Shown: piece by piece, positions 52,584 to 62,374 of the stretch
Layout: each line of letters opens with the position of its first letter
How positions within the stretch are numbered: the stretch's first letter is position 1
From: Alphaproteobacteria bacterium
GTDB lineage: Bacteria > Pseudomonadota > Alphaproteobacteria > Ferrovibrionales > Ferrovibrionaceae
Assembly: GCA_947473805.1 (NCBI GenBank)
Contig: CANJGB010000017.1
Span: 1-64,000, forward strand
Length of the DNA stretch: 64,000 bases
Direction: 5' to 3'
Program-made: the position numbers and the translations under genes
The notes under the pieces: generated by a model
Database searches by the model: none
What the model was told of the DNA's origin: nothing
Seen by the model: the letters and a program-made list of their open reading frames with translations, nothing else

Positions 52584-54764
52584 TCACTTGGCCTCGGTAT
52601 TCCGGGCGATCAGGGCATCCACCGCAACGATCCGGTCGGCGCCGCAGATCAGCGGGTTGATATCCAGTTCGGTAATCCGGTCCCTCTGGTCTGCCGCGAA
52701 CTCTGACACCCGGACGATGATATCGGCCAGCTTGTCGAGATCGACCTTCGGCATTTTACGGAAGCCCTTGAGCAAGACGCTGCCCTTCAGCTTGTCGATC
52801 ATGCCGCGCGCTTCGTGCTTCGTGACCGGGGCGAGGCCGACCGCGCTGTCTTTCATCAGCTCGACCAGGACGCCACCGCTCCCGACGATGACCAGTGGGC
52901 CGAACAGCGGATCGACCTTGGCGCCGATGATGACCTCGACCCCGCCGGAAACCATTGGCTGGACCAGGACGCCATTCAGGCGCGGCTTGGGCGAGACCTT
53001 GTTGGCGTTGGCCATGACCTCGGCATAAGCGGTGCGCACCTCCGCCTCCGACTTCAGGTTAAGGCGAATGACGCCGGCCTCGGTCTTGTGCGGCAGGTCG
53101 GGCGATTCCACCTTCATGGCGACCGGGTAGCCCAGCGACGTCGCCGCCTTGACCGCCTCGTCCGCGCTCTGGGTCAGCGCCTCGCCCACCACGGGCACGC
53201 CGTAGGTGGCGAGCACTTCCTTGGCTTCGCGCTCGGTCATGACGGGGTTCTTTGCGGCGTCGATCAGGGCGGCGGCCTTGGCCACCGCCTCCTTCGGCGC
53301 CACGCGTTCCAGCTTGCGCGGGCCGATGGCCGCGCGTTCCTTGCGGAGATCTTCCCGCTTGTACCAGGCGGCGATGGTGGCGAAGCAGCGGTCCATCGAC
53401 TTGAAGACGGCGAGGTCGGGATTGACCTCGGCATCGACATAGCCGGCGCCGGTCAGGAACTCGGTGATCCAGATGTTGCTGACCAGCTTGTTGTGCTTCT
53501 TGGCCAGTTCGCCGAACGACTTCACGCGGTTCGCCGTGTGCACCGAGAAGGTGTGGGCGGTGACCATCATGTCGTAGCTGGGATCGCCCAGCAGGCCGTC
53601 GACCAGTTCGAAATACAGCACAGGGTCGTTGTTCACGCCGCCGGTCACGTCGCAAGGGTTACGCGCGGTGGCGAAGTCGGGCAGCTTGGCCTCGAGGAAC
53701 TTCTGCACTTCGGGGCTGGGCTGCGGCATCGGCACGCCATTGCCCTCGCCCTTGTCGGCCGACATGACCGACGCACCGCCGGACGAGGTGAGCGCAACCA
53801 CGCCGCGCGACGTCGAGGGACGCGCCTTGGCAAAGAACGAGGCGGTCTCGATCAGGTTTTCAAAATTGTCGACCACCGTCATGCCGGCACGCTCGAAAGC
53901 GGCCAGATAGGCGGCATGTGAACCGGCCAGCGAGCCGGAGTGCGAAGCGGCAGCAGTCGCACCCTGCTCGCCGACGCCAAGCTTGTTGATGATGATCGGC
54001 TTGTTGGCCGCCCAAGCGATTTCGGCCGCCTGCAGCATGCGCTCCGGATCGGAAATGCCTTCGAACAGGCAGGCGATGGACTTGCAGCCTGGCTCGCCCG
54101 CGAGGAAGGCAACGAGATCGGCGACGTCGATGTCGCAGGAATTGCCGGTGGTCAGCACGTGGCTGAAATTCACGCCGCGCAGGCAGGACTGGACCATCGC
54201 CCAGCCGAGACCGCCCGACTGGCTGGCAAGACCGACCCGGCGATCGTGGCGCGGCATGTCGGCCAGTTCGGCTTTGGTGCCCGGCGTGTGGCCGAAGGTC
54301 AGCGCCGCGCCGGTGAGGAAGTTCACGGCACCGAAGCAGTTCGGCCCAATGATGCGCATGTTCGCCTCGCGCCCGATGGCGGTTAGGCGGTCCTGCTCGG
54401 CGATACGCTCGGCCTTGCCGGTCTCGGAGAAGCCGGCGGCAAAGATGATGGCGCTGGCGGCGCCGGCCTTGGCGGCGTCAAGCGTCACTTCCTCGACCAC
54501 CGAACGGTTCACGTTGATGATGACGGAATCGGCCTTTTCCGGCAGCGCCTGGACCGACGGATAGCAGGTGCGGTCGCCGATTTTCTCGTAGCGGCTGTTG
54601 ACCGGATAGATCTTGCCCTTGAAGCCGAACAGTTCGAGCTGCTTGATCGTGCGCGCACCGGCCGAGGTTGCGTTGGGCGACGCGCCCACGACGGCGACGA
54701 CCTGCGGGTCGAACACTTTGCGCAGATCCTCGTACCGGTAAACGTTGCGGCGAACAGCACTCAT
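52584..54764 (-). CDS. full-length NDP-forming acyl-CoA synthetase (acetate-CoA ligase family)
   Basis: A 726-residue protein with alpha and beta parts joined. VVAVVGASPNATSAGARTIKQLELFG and IIGPNCFGAVN form the CoA-binding domain, ASQSGGLGWAMVQ the ligase domain, and ASHSGSLAGSHAAY the probable active-site His. From about 500 the ATP-grasp domain follows (TEREAKEVLATYGVPVVGEALT; YPVAMKVESPDLPHKTEAGVI; TELDINPLI). It makes acyl-CoA from acid, CoA and ATP (or the reverse). The homologue at 42159 has the alpha part only. Confidence 0.9.
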   Translation of the reverse strand: MSAVRRNVYRYEDLRKVFDPQVVAVVGASPNATSAGARTIKQLELFGFKGKIYPVNSRYEKIGDRTCYPSVQALPEKADSVIINVNRSVVEEVTLDAAKAGAASAIIFAAGFSETGKAERIAEQDRLTAIGREANMRIIGPNCFGAVNFLTGAALTFGHTPGTKAELADMPRHDRRVGLASQSGGLGWAMVQSCLRGVNFSHVLTTGNSCDIDVADLVAFLAGEPGCKSIACLFEGISDPERMLQAAEIAWAANKPIIINKLGVGEQGATAAASHSGSLAGSHAAYLAAFERAGMTVVDNFENLIETASFFAKARPSTSRGVVALTSSGGASVMSADKGEGNGVPMPQPSPEVQKFLEAKLPDFATARNPCDVTGGVNNDPVLYFELVDGLLGDPSYDMMVTAHTFSVHTANRVKSFGELAKKHNKLVSNIWITEFLTGAGYVDAEVNPDLAVFKSMDRCFATIAAWYKREDLRKERAAIGPRKLERVAPKEAVAKAAALIDAAKNPVMTEREAKEVLATYGVPVVGEALTQSADEAVKAATSLGYPVAMKVESPDLPHKTEAGVIRLNLKSEAEVRTAYAEVMANANKVSPKPRLNGVLVQPMVSGGVEVIIGAKVDPLFGPLVIVGSGGVLVELMKDSAVGLAPVTKHEARGMIDKLKGSVLLKGFRKMPKVDLDKLADIIVRVSEFAADQRDRITELDINPLICGADRIVAVDALIARNTEAK

Positions 54765-54796
54765 CTCAGATCATCTCCGTCAGAAAAATCATTCGT

Positions 54797-55945
54797 TCAG
54801 GCGGCGTTGCGGATGTAGCGCGCCCCATCGTCGCGCAACTGGTCCACATCGGTGACGCCCATCAGGGCCATGGTGACGTCCATCTCGAAACGCAGCAGAT
54901 CGAGCGCGCGGGTTACCCCCGCCTGCCCGCCCGCGCCGAGACCGTAAAGATAGGTGCGCCCGATCAGGCAGGCGCGCGCGCCGAGCGCCAGCGCCTTGAC
55001 GATGTGCGAGCCGCGGCGGATGCCGCCGTCGAACAACACCTCGGTCTTGTGGCCGACCGCCTTGGCGATTTCCGGCAGGACCGCGATGGACGAGCGCGCG
55101 CCATCCAGCTGCCGCCCGCCATGGTTCGACACCACGATGCCGTCGGCGCCCTGGTCGACCGCGCGCTGCGCGTCTTCCACCGACAGGATGCCCTTGATGA
55201 CCATGGGACCCTTCCAGTGCTTGCGCATCCAGGCGAGATCCGCCCAGGTCAGCGTAGGGTCCAATTGACGGCCGACGAACAGGGCCTGGGCCATGATGTC
55301 CTTACCGGCGCCGGGCACGTCGGTGAAATTGCCGAACAGCGGCCAGGGACCGCGCAGCATGTCGAGGCCCCAGCGTACACGCGTCATCATGTCGAGCAGG
55401 GCGCCCGGCGTCGGCCGGCGCGAGGTCCTGAAGCCGTTGCGCAGGTCCTTCTCGCGCCGGCCGCCGATCGTGGCGTCCACGGTGACGAACAGGGATTTCG
55501 CCTGCGCCTTGACCGCGCGCTCAAGCATCAGTTCGGCCAGGCCGCGGTCCTTGAAGACGTAGAGCTGGAAGTGGAAATCGACATCGCTGTCGCGACGGAC
55601 CTCCTCCATCGAGCAGATCGAGGTCGTGGAAAGGCATAGCGGGATGCCGGCAGCCTTGGCGGCACGGCCGGCCTGAACCTCGCCGCGATGCGCCAGCATG
55701 CCGGCAAAGCCGGTGGGCGCCAACATCAGTGGCATGGCGTAATCGCTGCCGAGAAAGCGGGTCGCCAGGTTGCGCTTTTCGATGTTTACCAGCACACGCT
55801 GTTCAAGGTGAACCTTGTCGAAATCGGCGATGTTGGCGTGCATCGTGGTTTCGCTGAACGCGCCGCCATCGAGGTAGTCGAAGAAAATACGCGGCACGCG
55901 GCGACGCGCCGCAACACGCAAATCCTCGATATTCGCAATCTTCAC
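54797..55945 (-). CDS. FMN-dependent alpha-hydroxy-acid oxidising protein
   Basis: A 382-residue TIM-barrel enzyme of the lactate dehydrogenase/glycolate oxidase type. The active-site motif SNHGGRQLDG at about 270 contains the catalytic histidine; MLAPTGFAGMLAHRGEVQAGRAAKAAGIPLCLST and FDGGIRRGSHIVKALALGARACLIGR are typical. It oxidises an alpha-hydroxy acid to an oxo acid, probably at the membrane or with a quinone acceptor. It starts the reverse acyl-CoA set. Confidence 0.9.
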   Translation of the reverse strand: MKIANIEDLRVAARRRVPRIFFDYLDGGAFSETTMHANIADFDKVHLEQRVLVNIEKRNLATRFLGSDYAMPLMLAPTGFAGMLAHRGEVQAGRAAKAAGIPLCLSTTSICSMEEVRRDSDVDFHFQLYVFKDRGLAELMLERAVKAQAKSLFVTVDATIGGRREKDLRNGFRTSRRPTPGALLDMMTRVRWGLDMLRGPWPLFGNFTDVPGAGKDIMAQALFVGRQLDPTLTWADLAWMRKHWKGPMVIKGILSVEDAQRAVDQGADGIVVSNHGGRQLDGARSSIAVLPEIAKAVGHKTEVLFDGGIRRGSHIVKALALGARACLIGRTYLYGLGAGGQAGVTRALDLLRFEMDVTMALMGVTDVDQLRDDGARYIRNAA

Positions 55946-56038
55946 GCGCTTCCCCCGGGAGGTCGCCGGCCGTTCGGCCTCGGCGCGGCGACAACTTAGT
56001 ACCTAGGGTCAAAAATGGCCAGCCAAACGCCTGGCGGA

Positions 56039-56707
56039 CTAGCGAAATCCGCCATGGCGAACCGGGAAGCGGTGGACCGTCCGGTCGCCCAGAATCCAGG
56101 CGTGGAGGCCGGCCCGGAACAGCCCGCGGAAGGCCTTGTGGGACAGGTCCAGGCCCCCCGTAAAGGCCCCGAACGCGGGCATGACGACACGGTGGCCGTC
56201 GGAGGCGAAACAGCGGCGGGTGAACTGTGCCCCGGTCACGGTGACCGACGCCTTGGGGTGCAAATGGCCGGCGATTTCACCCGGCTGGATGCCGGGCAAG
56301 GGCTCGTGCCGGAAGACCAGCGGACCGAGGTGCAGTTCCTCGACGATCTGGCCGCCCAGGTTACCATCCAGGCCAGGATCGTGGTTGCCGGCCAGCCAGA
56401 TCCAGTCCCGCGCCGCGACCATGGCGACCAAGGCCTCCCGGTCGGCCGGGTGCAGGCGGGCGCTGCCGCCCTCGTCGTGGAAATTGTCGCCCAGGCAGAT
56501 GACGCGCGCGGGCGCGTATCGGCTGATGGCCGCCGCAATGGCAGCTAGGGTGGCGCGGGTGTCATAGGGCGGCAGCAAGCCATAGCCACGGCGGGCCAGG
56601 CTGCTGGCCTTCTCCAGGTGCAGGTCGGAGAAAACAAGCGTGCGCTCGGCCGCCCACCACAGCCCGCCCGACGAATCGGGCGCCAGAGTCGCGCCGTTGA
56701 CCTGCAT
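56039..56707 (-). CDS. pdeM: ligase-associated DNA damage response endonuclease PdeM
   Basis: A 222-residue calcineurin-type metallophosphoesterase. Metal motifs are FSDLHLEKAS near residue 32, CLGDNFHDE near 72, AGNHDPG near 107 and AGHLHPKAS near 148. It acts with the neighbouring helicase, exonuclease and ligase. The helicase stop at 56708 is directly upstream with no gap, so the two genes are probably one transcript. Confidence 0.9.
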   Translation of the reverse strand: MQVNGATLAPDSSGGLWWAAERTLVFSDLHLEKASSLARRGYGLLPPYDTRATLAAIAAAISRYAPARVICLGDNFHDEGGSARLHPADREALVAMVAARDWIWLAGNHDPGLDGNLGGQIVEELHLGPLVFRHEPLPGIQPGEIAGHLHPKASVTVTGAQFTRRCFASDGHRVVMPAFGAFTGGLDLSHKAFRGLFRAGLHAWILGDRTVHRFPVRHGGFR

Positions 56708-59149
56708 CTAGTCCTGCTCCGGCTCCTGCATGGCGTCCTCGATCAGCTCCGCCGCACTGCCCAGGAACTCGTCAATGTCGCGCCCGGGCGCCGCCTCGCG
56801 GCCGATATCCAATAGCACCGGCACGGCCAGCGGCGAAACCTGTTGGAGGTCGCGATGGACGATATGGCCGCGCACGCGGGCCAGCGTGTCGGCCAGACGC
56901 TGGACATCGAGCAGGCCGCGTGCCGCATCTGCCCAGGTGGCCTTGAGCAGGATGTGGTCGGGTTCGAACTTACGCAGCACCTCGTAGATGATGTCGGACG
57001 AAAAGGTCACCTGCCGGCGGTTTTTCTCCTGGCCGGGATGGCGGCGGTCGATCAGGCCGGCGATGATCGCCACGTTGCGGAAGCTGCGCTTGACCAGGTT
57101 GCTCTCGGCCATCCAGGCGTCGAGATCGTCGCCCAGCATGTCTTCGGAAAACAGGTCGTCGAATTCGGTGGCCGGCTTCAGGCTCCATACCGCCACGGCA
57201 TATTCGCTGGCGAGGAATCCCAGCGGGCGCAGGCCGGCGCGGTGCATGCGGCGCGTCAGCAGCATGCCCAGCGTCTGGTGCGCCAAGCGGCCCTCGAACG
57301 GATAGGCGACCATGAAATGGCGCTGGCCGCGCGGGAAGGTCTCGACCAGCAATTGATCGACCTTGGGCAGCGTGGACTTGCGCTGCTGGATGCGCAGCCA
57401 GTCGCCCAGTTGCGCCGGCAGGGTGGACCAGGCGGCGGGATCGGCCAGCAGCTTGCGCACGCGCGAGGCAAGGAAGGTAGAGAGCGGAAACTTGCCGCCC
57501 TGGTAGGACGGCACCTTGGGCTCCGGGTCGCGCGAGCGGCTGACCTCGGCCACCATGTCGCGGATGCCCTCAAACCGCAGCACTTCACCCGCGAAGGCAA
57601 AAGTATCTCCGGGCACCAGCTGCTCGATGAACCATTCCTCGACTTCGCCGAGATTGCGGCCCCGGCGCAGCTTCACCCGCAGCATGGGGGATTCGACGAT
57701 GGTGCCGACGTTCAGGCGGTATTGCCGCGAGACGCCGGGATGGGCGACATCCCAGCGGCCATCGGAACCCTGGCGCAGTTTCCTGTAACGCTCGTATTGA
57801 CGCAGTGAATAGCCGCCGGTGCCGACGAAATCGAGCACCTGGTCGAAGTCGGCGCGTGTGAGGTCGGCATAGGGCGCGGCGAAGCGCACCTCGGCATAGA
57901 GATCATCCGCCCTGAAAGGTGCGGCGCAGGCCACGCCAAGGACGTGCTGCGCCAGCACGTCGAGCTCACCGGGGCGCGGTTCCTCAGCATCCATGTGGCC
58001 CTCGGCAATGGCGCCAATAGCGGCGTGGCACTCCAGCACCTCGAACCGGTTGGCCGGCACCAGCAGGGCGCGGCTCTGCTCGTCGATGCGGTGGTTGGCG
58101 CGGCCGATGCGCTGCACCGTACGGGCGATGCCCTTGGGCGCGCCGATCTGCACCACCAGGTCGACGCCGCCCCAATCGATGCCGAGGTCCAGCGTCGAGG
58201 TGCAGACGATGGCGCGCAGCGTGCCGGCGACCATCGCGGCCTCGACCTTGCGGCGCTGGCGCAGATCCAGGGAGCCGTGGTGCAAGGCAATCGGCAGGTT
58301 GTCGTCGTTCAGCTTCCAGAGCTCCTGGAACACGACCTCGGCCTGGCTGCGCGTATTGACGAAGACCAGCACGGTCTTGTTGCGGCGGATGGCGTCGTAC
58401 ACGTCGGGCAGCGCATGGCGGGCGGAATGGCCGGCCCACGGGATGCGCACGGCTGAGGCGAGGATGTCCAGCACCGGCGCGGCGCCCGCACGCCCCATAA
58501 CGGTAGCAACCTGGTCGCCCTCGCCCAGATAGCGGCGCAGACGGCCGGGATCCGCCACCGTGGCCGACAGGCCGATGAAGCGCGCGGCGGGCGCCAGGCG
58601 ATGCAGGCGCGCCAGACCGAGCGACAATAGGTCGCCGCGCTTAGAATTGGTCATGGCATGCAACTCGTCGAGCACGACGTATTGCAGGTCGCCGAAAATG
58701 CGGTGGGCGTCGCGGTAGCTGAGCATCAGCGCCAGCTGCTCGGGCGTCGTCAGCAGCAGGTCTGGTGGATTGGTCCGCTGGCGGCCCCGGCGGGCCTGGC
58801 TGGTGTCGCCGGTGCGAGTTTCGATGCGGACCTGCAAACCCATTTCCGCGACAGGCGTTTCCAGGTTGCGCGCGATATCGGCGGCCAATGCCTTCAACGG
58901 CGAAATGTAGAGCGTGTGCAGCTTGGCCACGCGCCGCTTGGACGGCGGCCGGTGGGCCAGTTCCGCGAGCGCCGGCAGGAAGCCGGCAAGGGTCTTGCCA
59001 CCGCCCGTCGGCGCGATCAGCAGGACAGAGCGCCCAAGCTGCGCCTGCTGCACCACCGCCAACTGATGGGCGTGCGGCTTCCAGCCGCGCGCCGCGTACC
59101 AGTCCGCTATGGCAGGCGGCAGCACAACAGGCAAAGACTGGTCGGTCAT
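56708..59149 (-). CDS. ligase-associated DEXH-box DNA helicase (Lhr-like)
   Basis: An 813-residue superfamily 2 helicase. Motif I LLIAPTGGGKTLAGFLPAL is near residue 46, the DEXH box VVLDELHAM near 165, motif III GLSATVADPGRL near 198, motif VI VQRIGRANHR near 345, then the Lhr-type C-terminal domains. A start at ATG 59149 (MTDQSL) was used; ATG 59179 would add 10 residues and overlap the divergent exonuclease start. It is one part of the four-gene ligase-associated repair set. Confidence 0.92.
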   Translation of the reverse strand: MTDQSLPVVLPPAIADWYAARGWKPHAHQLAVVQQAQLGRSVLLIAPTGGGKTLAGFLPALAELAHRPPSKRRVAKLHTLYISPLKALAADIARNLETPVAEMGLQVRIETRTGDTSQARRGRQRTNPPDLLLTTPEQLALMLSYRDAHRIFGDLQYVVLDELHAMTNSKRGDLLSLGLARLHRLAPAARFIGLSATVADPGRLRRYLGEGDQVATVMGRAGAAPVLDILASAVRIPWAGHSARHALPDVYDAIRRNKTVLVFVNTRSQAEVVFQELWKLNDDNLPIALHHGSLDLRQRRKVEAAMVAGTLRAIVCTSTLDLGIDWGGVDLVVQIGAPKGIARTVQRIGRANHRIDEQSRALLVPANRFEVLECHAAIGAIAEGHMDAEEPRPGELDVLAQHVLGVACAAPFRADDLYAEVRFAAPYADLTRADFDQVLDFVGTGGYSLRQYERYRKLRQGSDGRWDVAHPGVSRQYRLNVGTIVESPMLRVKLRRGRNLGEVEEWFIEQLVPGDTFAFAGEVLRFEGIRDMVAEVSRSRDPEPKVPSYQGGKFPLSTFLASRVRKLLADPAAWSTLPAQLGDWLRIQQRKSTLPKVDQLLVETFPRGQRHFMVAYPFEGRLAHQTLGMLLTRRMHRAGLRPLGFLASEYAVAVWSLKPATEFDDLFSEDMLGDDLDAWMAESNLVKRSFRNVAIIAGLIDRRHPGQEKNRRQVTFSSDIIYEVLRKFEPDHILLKATWADAARGLLDVQRLADTLARVRGHIVHRDLQQVSPLAVPVLLDIGREAAPGRDIDEFLGSAAELIEDAMQEPEQD

Positions 59150-59195
59150 AAAGGGCAACTGGCCGGGGCGGTCATCCATGCCTATCTATTGTGAC

Positions 59196-60200
59196 ATGAA
59201 GGTCGAACAATGGCTGCGCCCCACCCCGAAGGGGCTTTATTGCGTCCCAGGCGATTTCTATATCGATCCCACAAGCGGGGCCGACCGGGCCGTGGTTACC
59301 CATGGCCATGGCGACCATGCCCGTCCGGGAAACAAGCGAGTATTGGCCACGGCCGAAACCATCGCGATCATGCAGACCCGGTTCGCCGGGCAGGCGGGCA
59401 GCGGGTTGCAACCCTTGGCCTATGGCGAACGGATTGACCTGGGCGGCGTGAACGTCCGGCTGGCGCCGGCGGGGCATATTCTGGGCTCGGCCCAGGTGGT
59501 GCTGGAACATGGCGGCAGCAGGGTCGTCGTGTCGGGCGATTTCAAGCGCCGGCCAGACCCGACCTGCCTGCCGTTCGAGGTCGTTCCCTGCGACCTGTTC
59601 ATCACCGAGGCGACATTCGGCCTGCCGGTATTCCGCCATCCAGACGATGGCGGCGAAATCGCCAAGCTGATTGAATCGCTGCGCCTGTTTCCCGAGCGGG
59701 CACATGTGGTGGGCGTCTATTCCCTCGGCAAGGCGCAACGGGTGCTGGCGCTGATCCGCCGCGCCGGCTGGGACAAGCCGGTGTGGATACACGGCGCGCT
59801 GGTCAGCCTGATCGAACTGTATCAGCGCCTGGGCCAGGATTTCGGCGAAATACGGCTGGTCAAGGATGCCCGCAAGGACGAGCTGGCCGGGCAGATCGTG
59901 CTGGCGCCGCCGTCGGCATTCAGTGACGTGTGGTCGCGCCGCCTGCCCGAGCCGCTGGCCGCCTCCGCGTCCGGCTGGATGGGCGTGCGGGCGCGGGCCC
60001 GCCAGGGCGGCATCGAACTGCCGCTCGTCATCTCGGACCATGCGGACTGGGATGAACTGACGCAGACGATCAGGGAAGTCGGCGCACCCGACCTGTGGGT
60101 CACCCACGGCACCGAGGAGGCGCTGATCCATTTCGCGGAGCTGAACGGCATTCGCGCCCGCGCGCTATCGCTGATCGGATACGAGGACGAAGAGCAGTGA
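59196..60200 (+). CDS. ligase-associated DNA exonuclease (SNM1/beta-CASP type)
   Basis: A 334-residue metallo-beta-lactamase-fold nuclease. VVTHGHGDHARPGN holds the metal-binding HxHxDH, APAGHILGSAQVV and SGDFKRRPD carry further ligands, and the VISDHADWDEL motif near the C-terminus completes the site. Start ATG 59196 (MKVEQWLRPTPKGLYC) matches family length; ATG 59178 is also possible. Its stop overlaps the ligase start as GTGA. It is divergent from the helicase with only 46 bases between starts. Confidence 0.92.
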   Translation: MKVEQWLRPTPKGLYCVPGDFYIDPTSGADRAVVTHGHGDHARPGNKRVLATAETIAIMQTRFAGQAGSGLQPLAYGERIDLGGVNVRLAPAGHILGSAQVVLEHGGSRVVVSGDFKRRPDPTCLPFEVVPCDLFITEATFGLPVFRHPDDGGEIAKLIESLRLFPERAHVVGVYSLGKAQRVLALIRRAGWDKPVWIHGALVSLIELYQRLGQDFGEIRLVKDARKDELAGQIVLAPPSAFSDVWSRRLPEPLAASASGWMGVRARARQGGIELPLVISDHADWDELTQTIREVGAPDLWVTHGTEEALIHFAELNGIRARALSLIGYEDEEQ

Positions 60201-61762
60201 AGCACTTCGCCGCCCTGCTCGACCGCCTATCCTACCAGCCGCAACGCAATGCGAAGCTGGTGCAGCTGGCGGACTATTTCGCCCATACGCCTGATCCGGA
60301 CCGTGGCTATGCGCTGGCGGCACTCACCGGCGCGCTGGATTTCGCGCATGCCAAGCCGGCGATGATCCGCGAGCTCGCGACAGCGCACACGGATGCGGTG
60401 CTGTTTGGCCTGTCGTACGACTTTGTCGGCGACCTGGCGGAAACCGTCGCGCTGATCTGGCCGAAAAACGAAAGCACGGTTGCGGTGCCCTCGCTGTCCG
60501 AAGTGATTGCAACCCTGCGCGCGACGAAGAAGAGCGAAGTGCCAAAGCTGCTGGCCGGGTGGCTGGACACGCTGGATGCGACCGGGCGCTGGGCGCTGAT
60601 GAAGCTGCTGACCGGTGCACTGCGCGTCGGTGTGTCGGCGCGGCTGGCGAAAACGGCGCTGCCGCAGTTCGGCAAGGTGGAGGTGGCCGAGATCGAGGAG
60701 GTCTGGCACGGGCTGGAGCCGCCCTATACCGACCTGTTCGCCTGGTTGACCGGTGCGGGGCCACGACCGGACCCGAAGGGGCGCGCCGCGTTTCGGCCCG
60801 TGATGCTGGCGCACGCGCTGGACGAGACCGACCTGCCGAGCATGAACCCGGCGGACTATGCGGCGGAGTGGAAGTGGGATGGCGTCCGCATCCAGATCGT
60901 CGGCGAGAACAACCGGGCGCGGCTCTATTCGCGGACCGGCGACGAGATGACATCGGCCCTGCCCGACCTGATGGATTTCTGCCCGACAGATGCCACGCTG
61001 GATGGCGAACTGCTGGTCATCCGCGACGGTGTGGTGGCGCCGTTCGCCGATCTGCAGAAGCGCCTGAACCGCAAGACGGTAAGCGCCGAGTTGTTGCGCA
61101 CCATGCCGGTCGGCGTGCGCCTGTACGACATTCTGGCCGAGAGCGGCGAAGACGTGCGCGCCCTGCCCTTCGCCCAGCGCCGTCAGCGGCTGGGCGCGTG
61201 GTTCGCGCGGCAGAACCGGCCGCGCTTCGATATCTCGGCGCCGGTGCCGTTCGCGACCTGGGACGACCTGGCCACGAAGCGCGCGGAGAACACGACCATC
61301 GGCGTCGAAGGCCTGATGCTGAAGCGGCTGGATAGCCCTTATGTCGCGGGCCGGCCAACCGGGCCGTGGTGGAAATGGAAACGCGACCCGCGCACCGCCG
61401 ATGCCGTGCTGATGTACGCGCAGCGGGGCCACGGCAAGCGGTCGTCCTATTATTCAGATTACACGTTCGGCGTCTGGAACGGCGCCGACCTCGTGCCGGT
61501 GGGCAAAGCCTATTTCGGCTTTACCGACGAGGAACTGCGCCAGATCGACCGCTGGGTACGCGAGCACACCACCAACAAGTTTGGCCCGGTACGGGAGGTA
61601 GAGCCCGGCCTGGTGTTCGAGGTGGCGTTCGAAGGGCTGCAGCGCTCGACCAGGCACAAGGCGGGCCTCGCCATGCGCTTCCCGCGCATTAGCCGCATCC
61701 GCTGGGACAAGCCCTTTGGCGAGGCCGATACGCTGGAAACGCTGGAGCGGATGCTGGGCTAG
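60197..61762 (+). CDS. ATP-dependent DNA ligase
   Basis: A 521-residue ATP-dependent ligase. EWKWDGVRIQI near residue 225 contains the adenylated lysine of the KxDG motif, DGELLVIRDG and EGLMLKRLDSPY are motifs III-IV and V, and AVLMYAQRGHGKRSSYYSDYTFGVWN opens the OB-fold. The DNA-binding domain occupies the first 190 residues. GTG start at 60197. It completes the ligase-associated repair set with the upstream exonuclease and the helicase and PdeM on the other strand. Confidence 0.94.
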   Translation: MKHFAALLDRLSYQPQRNAKLVQLADYFAHTPDPDRGYALAALTGALDFAHAKPAMIRELATAHTDAVLFGLSYDFVGDLAETVALIWPKNESTVAVPSLSEVIATLRATKKSEVPKLLAGWLDTLDATGRWALMKLLTGALRVGVSARLAKTALPQFGKVEVAEIEEVWHGLEPPYTDLFAWLTGAGPRPDPKGRAAFRPVMLAHALDETDLPSMNPADYAAEWKWDGVRIQIVGENNRARLYSRTGDEMTSALPDLMDFCPTDATLDGELLVIRDGVVAPFADLQKRLNRKTVSAELLRTMPVGVRLYDILAESGEDVRALPFAQRRQRLGAWFARQNRPRFDISAPVPFATWDDLATKRAENTTIGVEGLMLKRLDSPYVAGRPTGPWWKWKRDPRTADAVLMYAQRGHGKRSSYYSDYTFGVWNGADLVPVGKAYFGFTDEELRQIDRWVREHTTNKFGPVREVEPGLVFEVAFEGLQRSTRHKAGLAMRFPRISRIRWDKPFGEADTLETLERMLG

Positions 61763-62352
61763 ACCAGCGGTACGGTCAGATAGACGCCCGCTACCGCGAT
61801 GGCAACACCCGCGGCGCGGATCGCGTAACGACCGAAGCGATCCGCCCCCAGCTTGTGGGCGGAGAGCAGACCGAGGCAGATACCCACGCCGTGCAGCAAA
61901 GCGGTGGCCAGCATGAAACCGACGGCATAACCGACCGGAGCGGCGGCTTCCGGCAGTTCGGCGCCATGGGCGATGCCGTGGCAGATCGCGAACGCGCCGA
62001 CCAGCATGGCGGCGAGATCGGTGCGCATCCGCAGTGCGGCCGCGATGACGAGGCCAAGAATCAGCACCGAAACAGCAATGGCCTGTTCAAGGCCGGAGAG
62101 TTCATAGCCGGTGAGACCAGCCACACTGCCGACGGCCATGGCGCCGACAAACGCGGCAGGGACGGCCCACAGCGCACGCCCACCAAGCTGCGCCGCCCAA
62201 AGACCGACCGCGATCATCGCCAACAAATGGTCGAACCCGCCGAGCGGATGGGCAAAACCGGCGATGAACCCGGCGCCGTGCGCGCCGAAGGTGTGGGCCT
62301 GGGCCGCGCCGGCAAACAGCAGGGCGGCGGCGAAAGTGACGAGGCGGATCAT
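61759..62352 (-). CDS. hupE: HupE/UreJ family nickel permease-like protein
   Basis: A 197-residue membrane protein with a signal peptide (MIRLVTFAAALLFAGAAQA, then HTFGAHG) and about six helices. FAHPLGGFDHLLAMIAVG is the HupE/UreJ metal motif, and a second His pair lies in AICHGIAHG. Members import nickel for hydrogenase or urease. The urease accessory genes just upstream, 22 bases away on the same strand, point to urease nickel. Its last 4 bases overlap the convergent ligase end. Confidence 0.9.
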   Translation of the reverse strand: MIRLVTFAAALLFAGAAQAHTFGAHGAGFIAGFAHPLGGFDHLLAMIAVGLWAAQLGGRALWAVPAAFVGAMAVGSVAGLTGYELSGLEQAIAVSVLILGLVIAAALRMRTDLAAMLVGAFAICHGIAHGAELPEAAAPVGYAVGFMLATALLHGVGICLGLLSAHKLGADRFGRYAIRAAGVAIAVAGVYLTVPLV

Positions 62353-62374
62353 GTGAACTCCCTTCGGCATGAGA

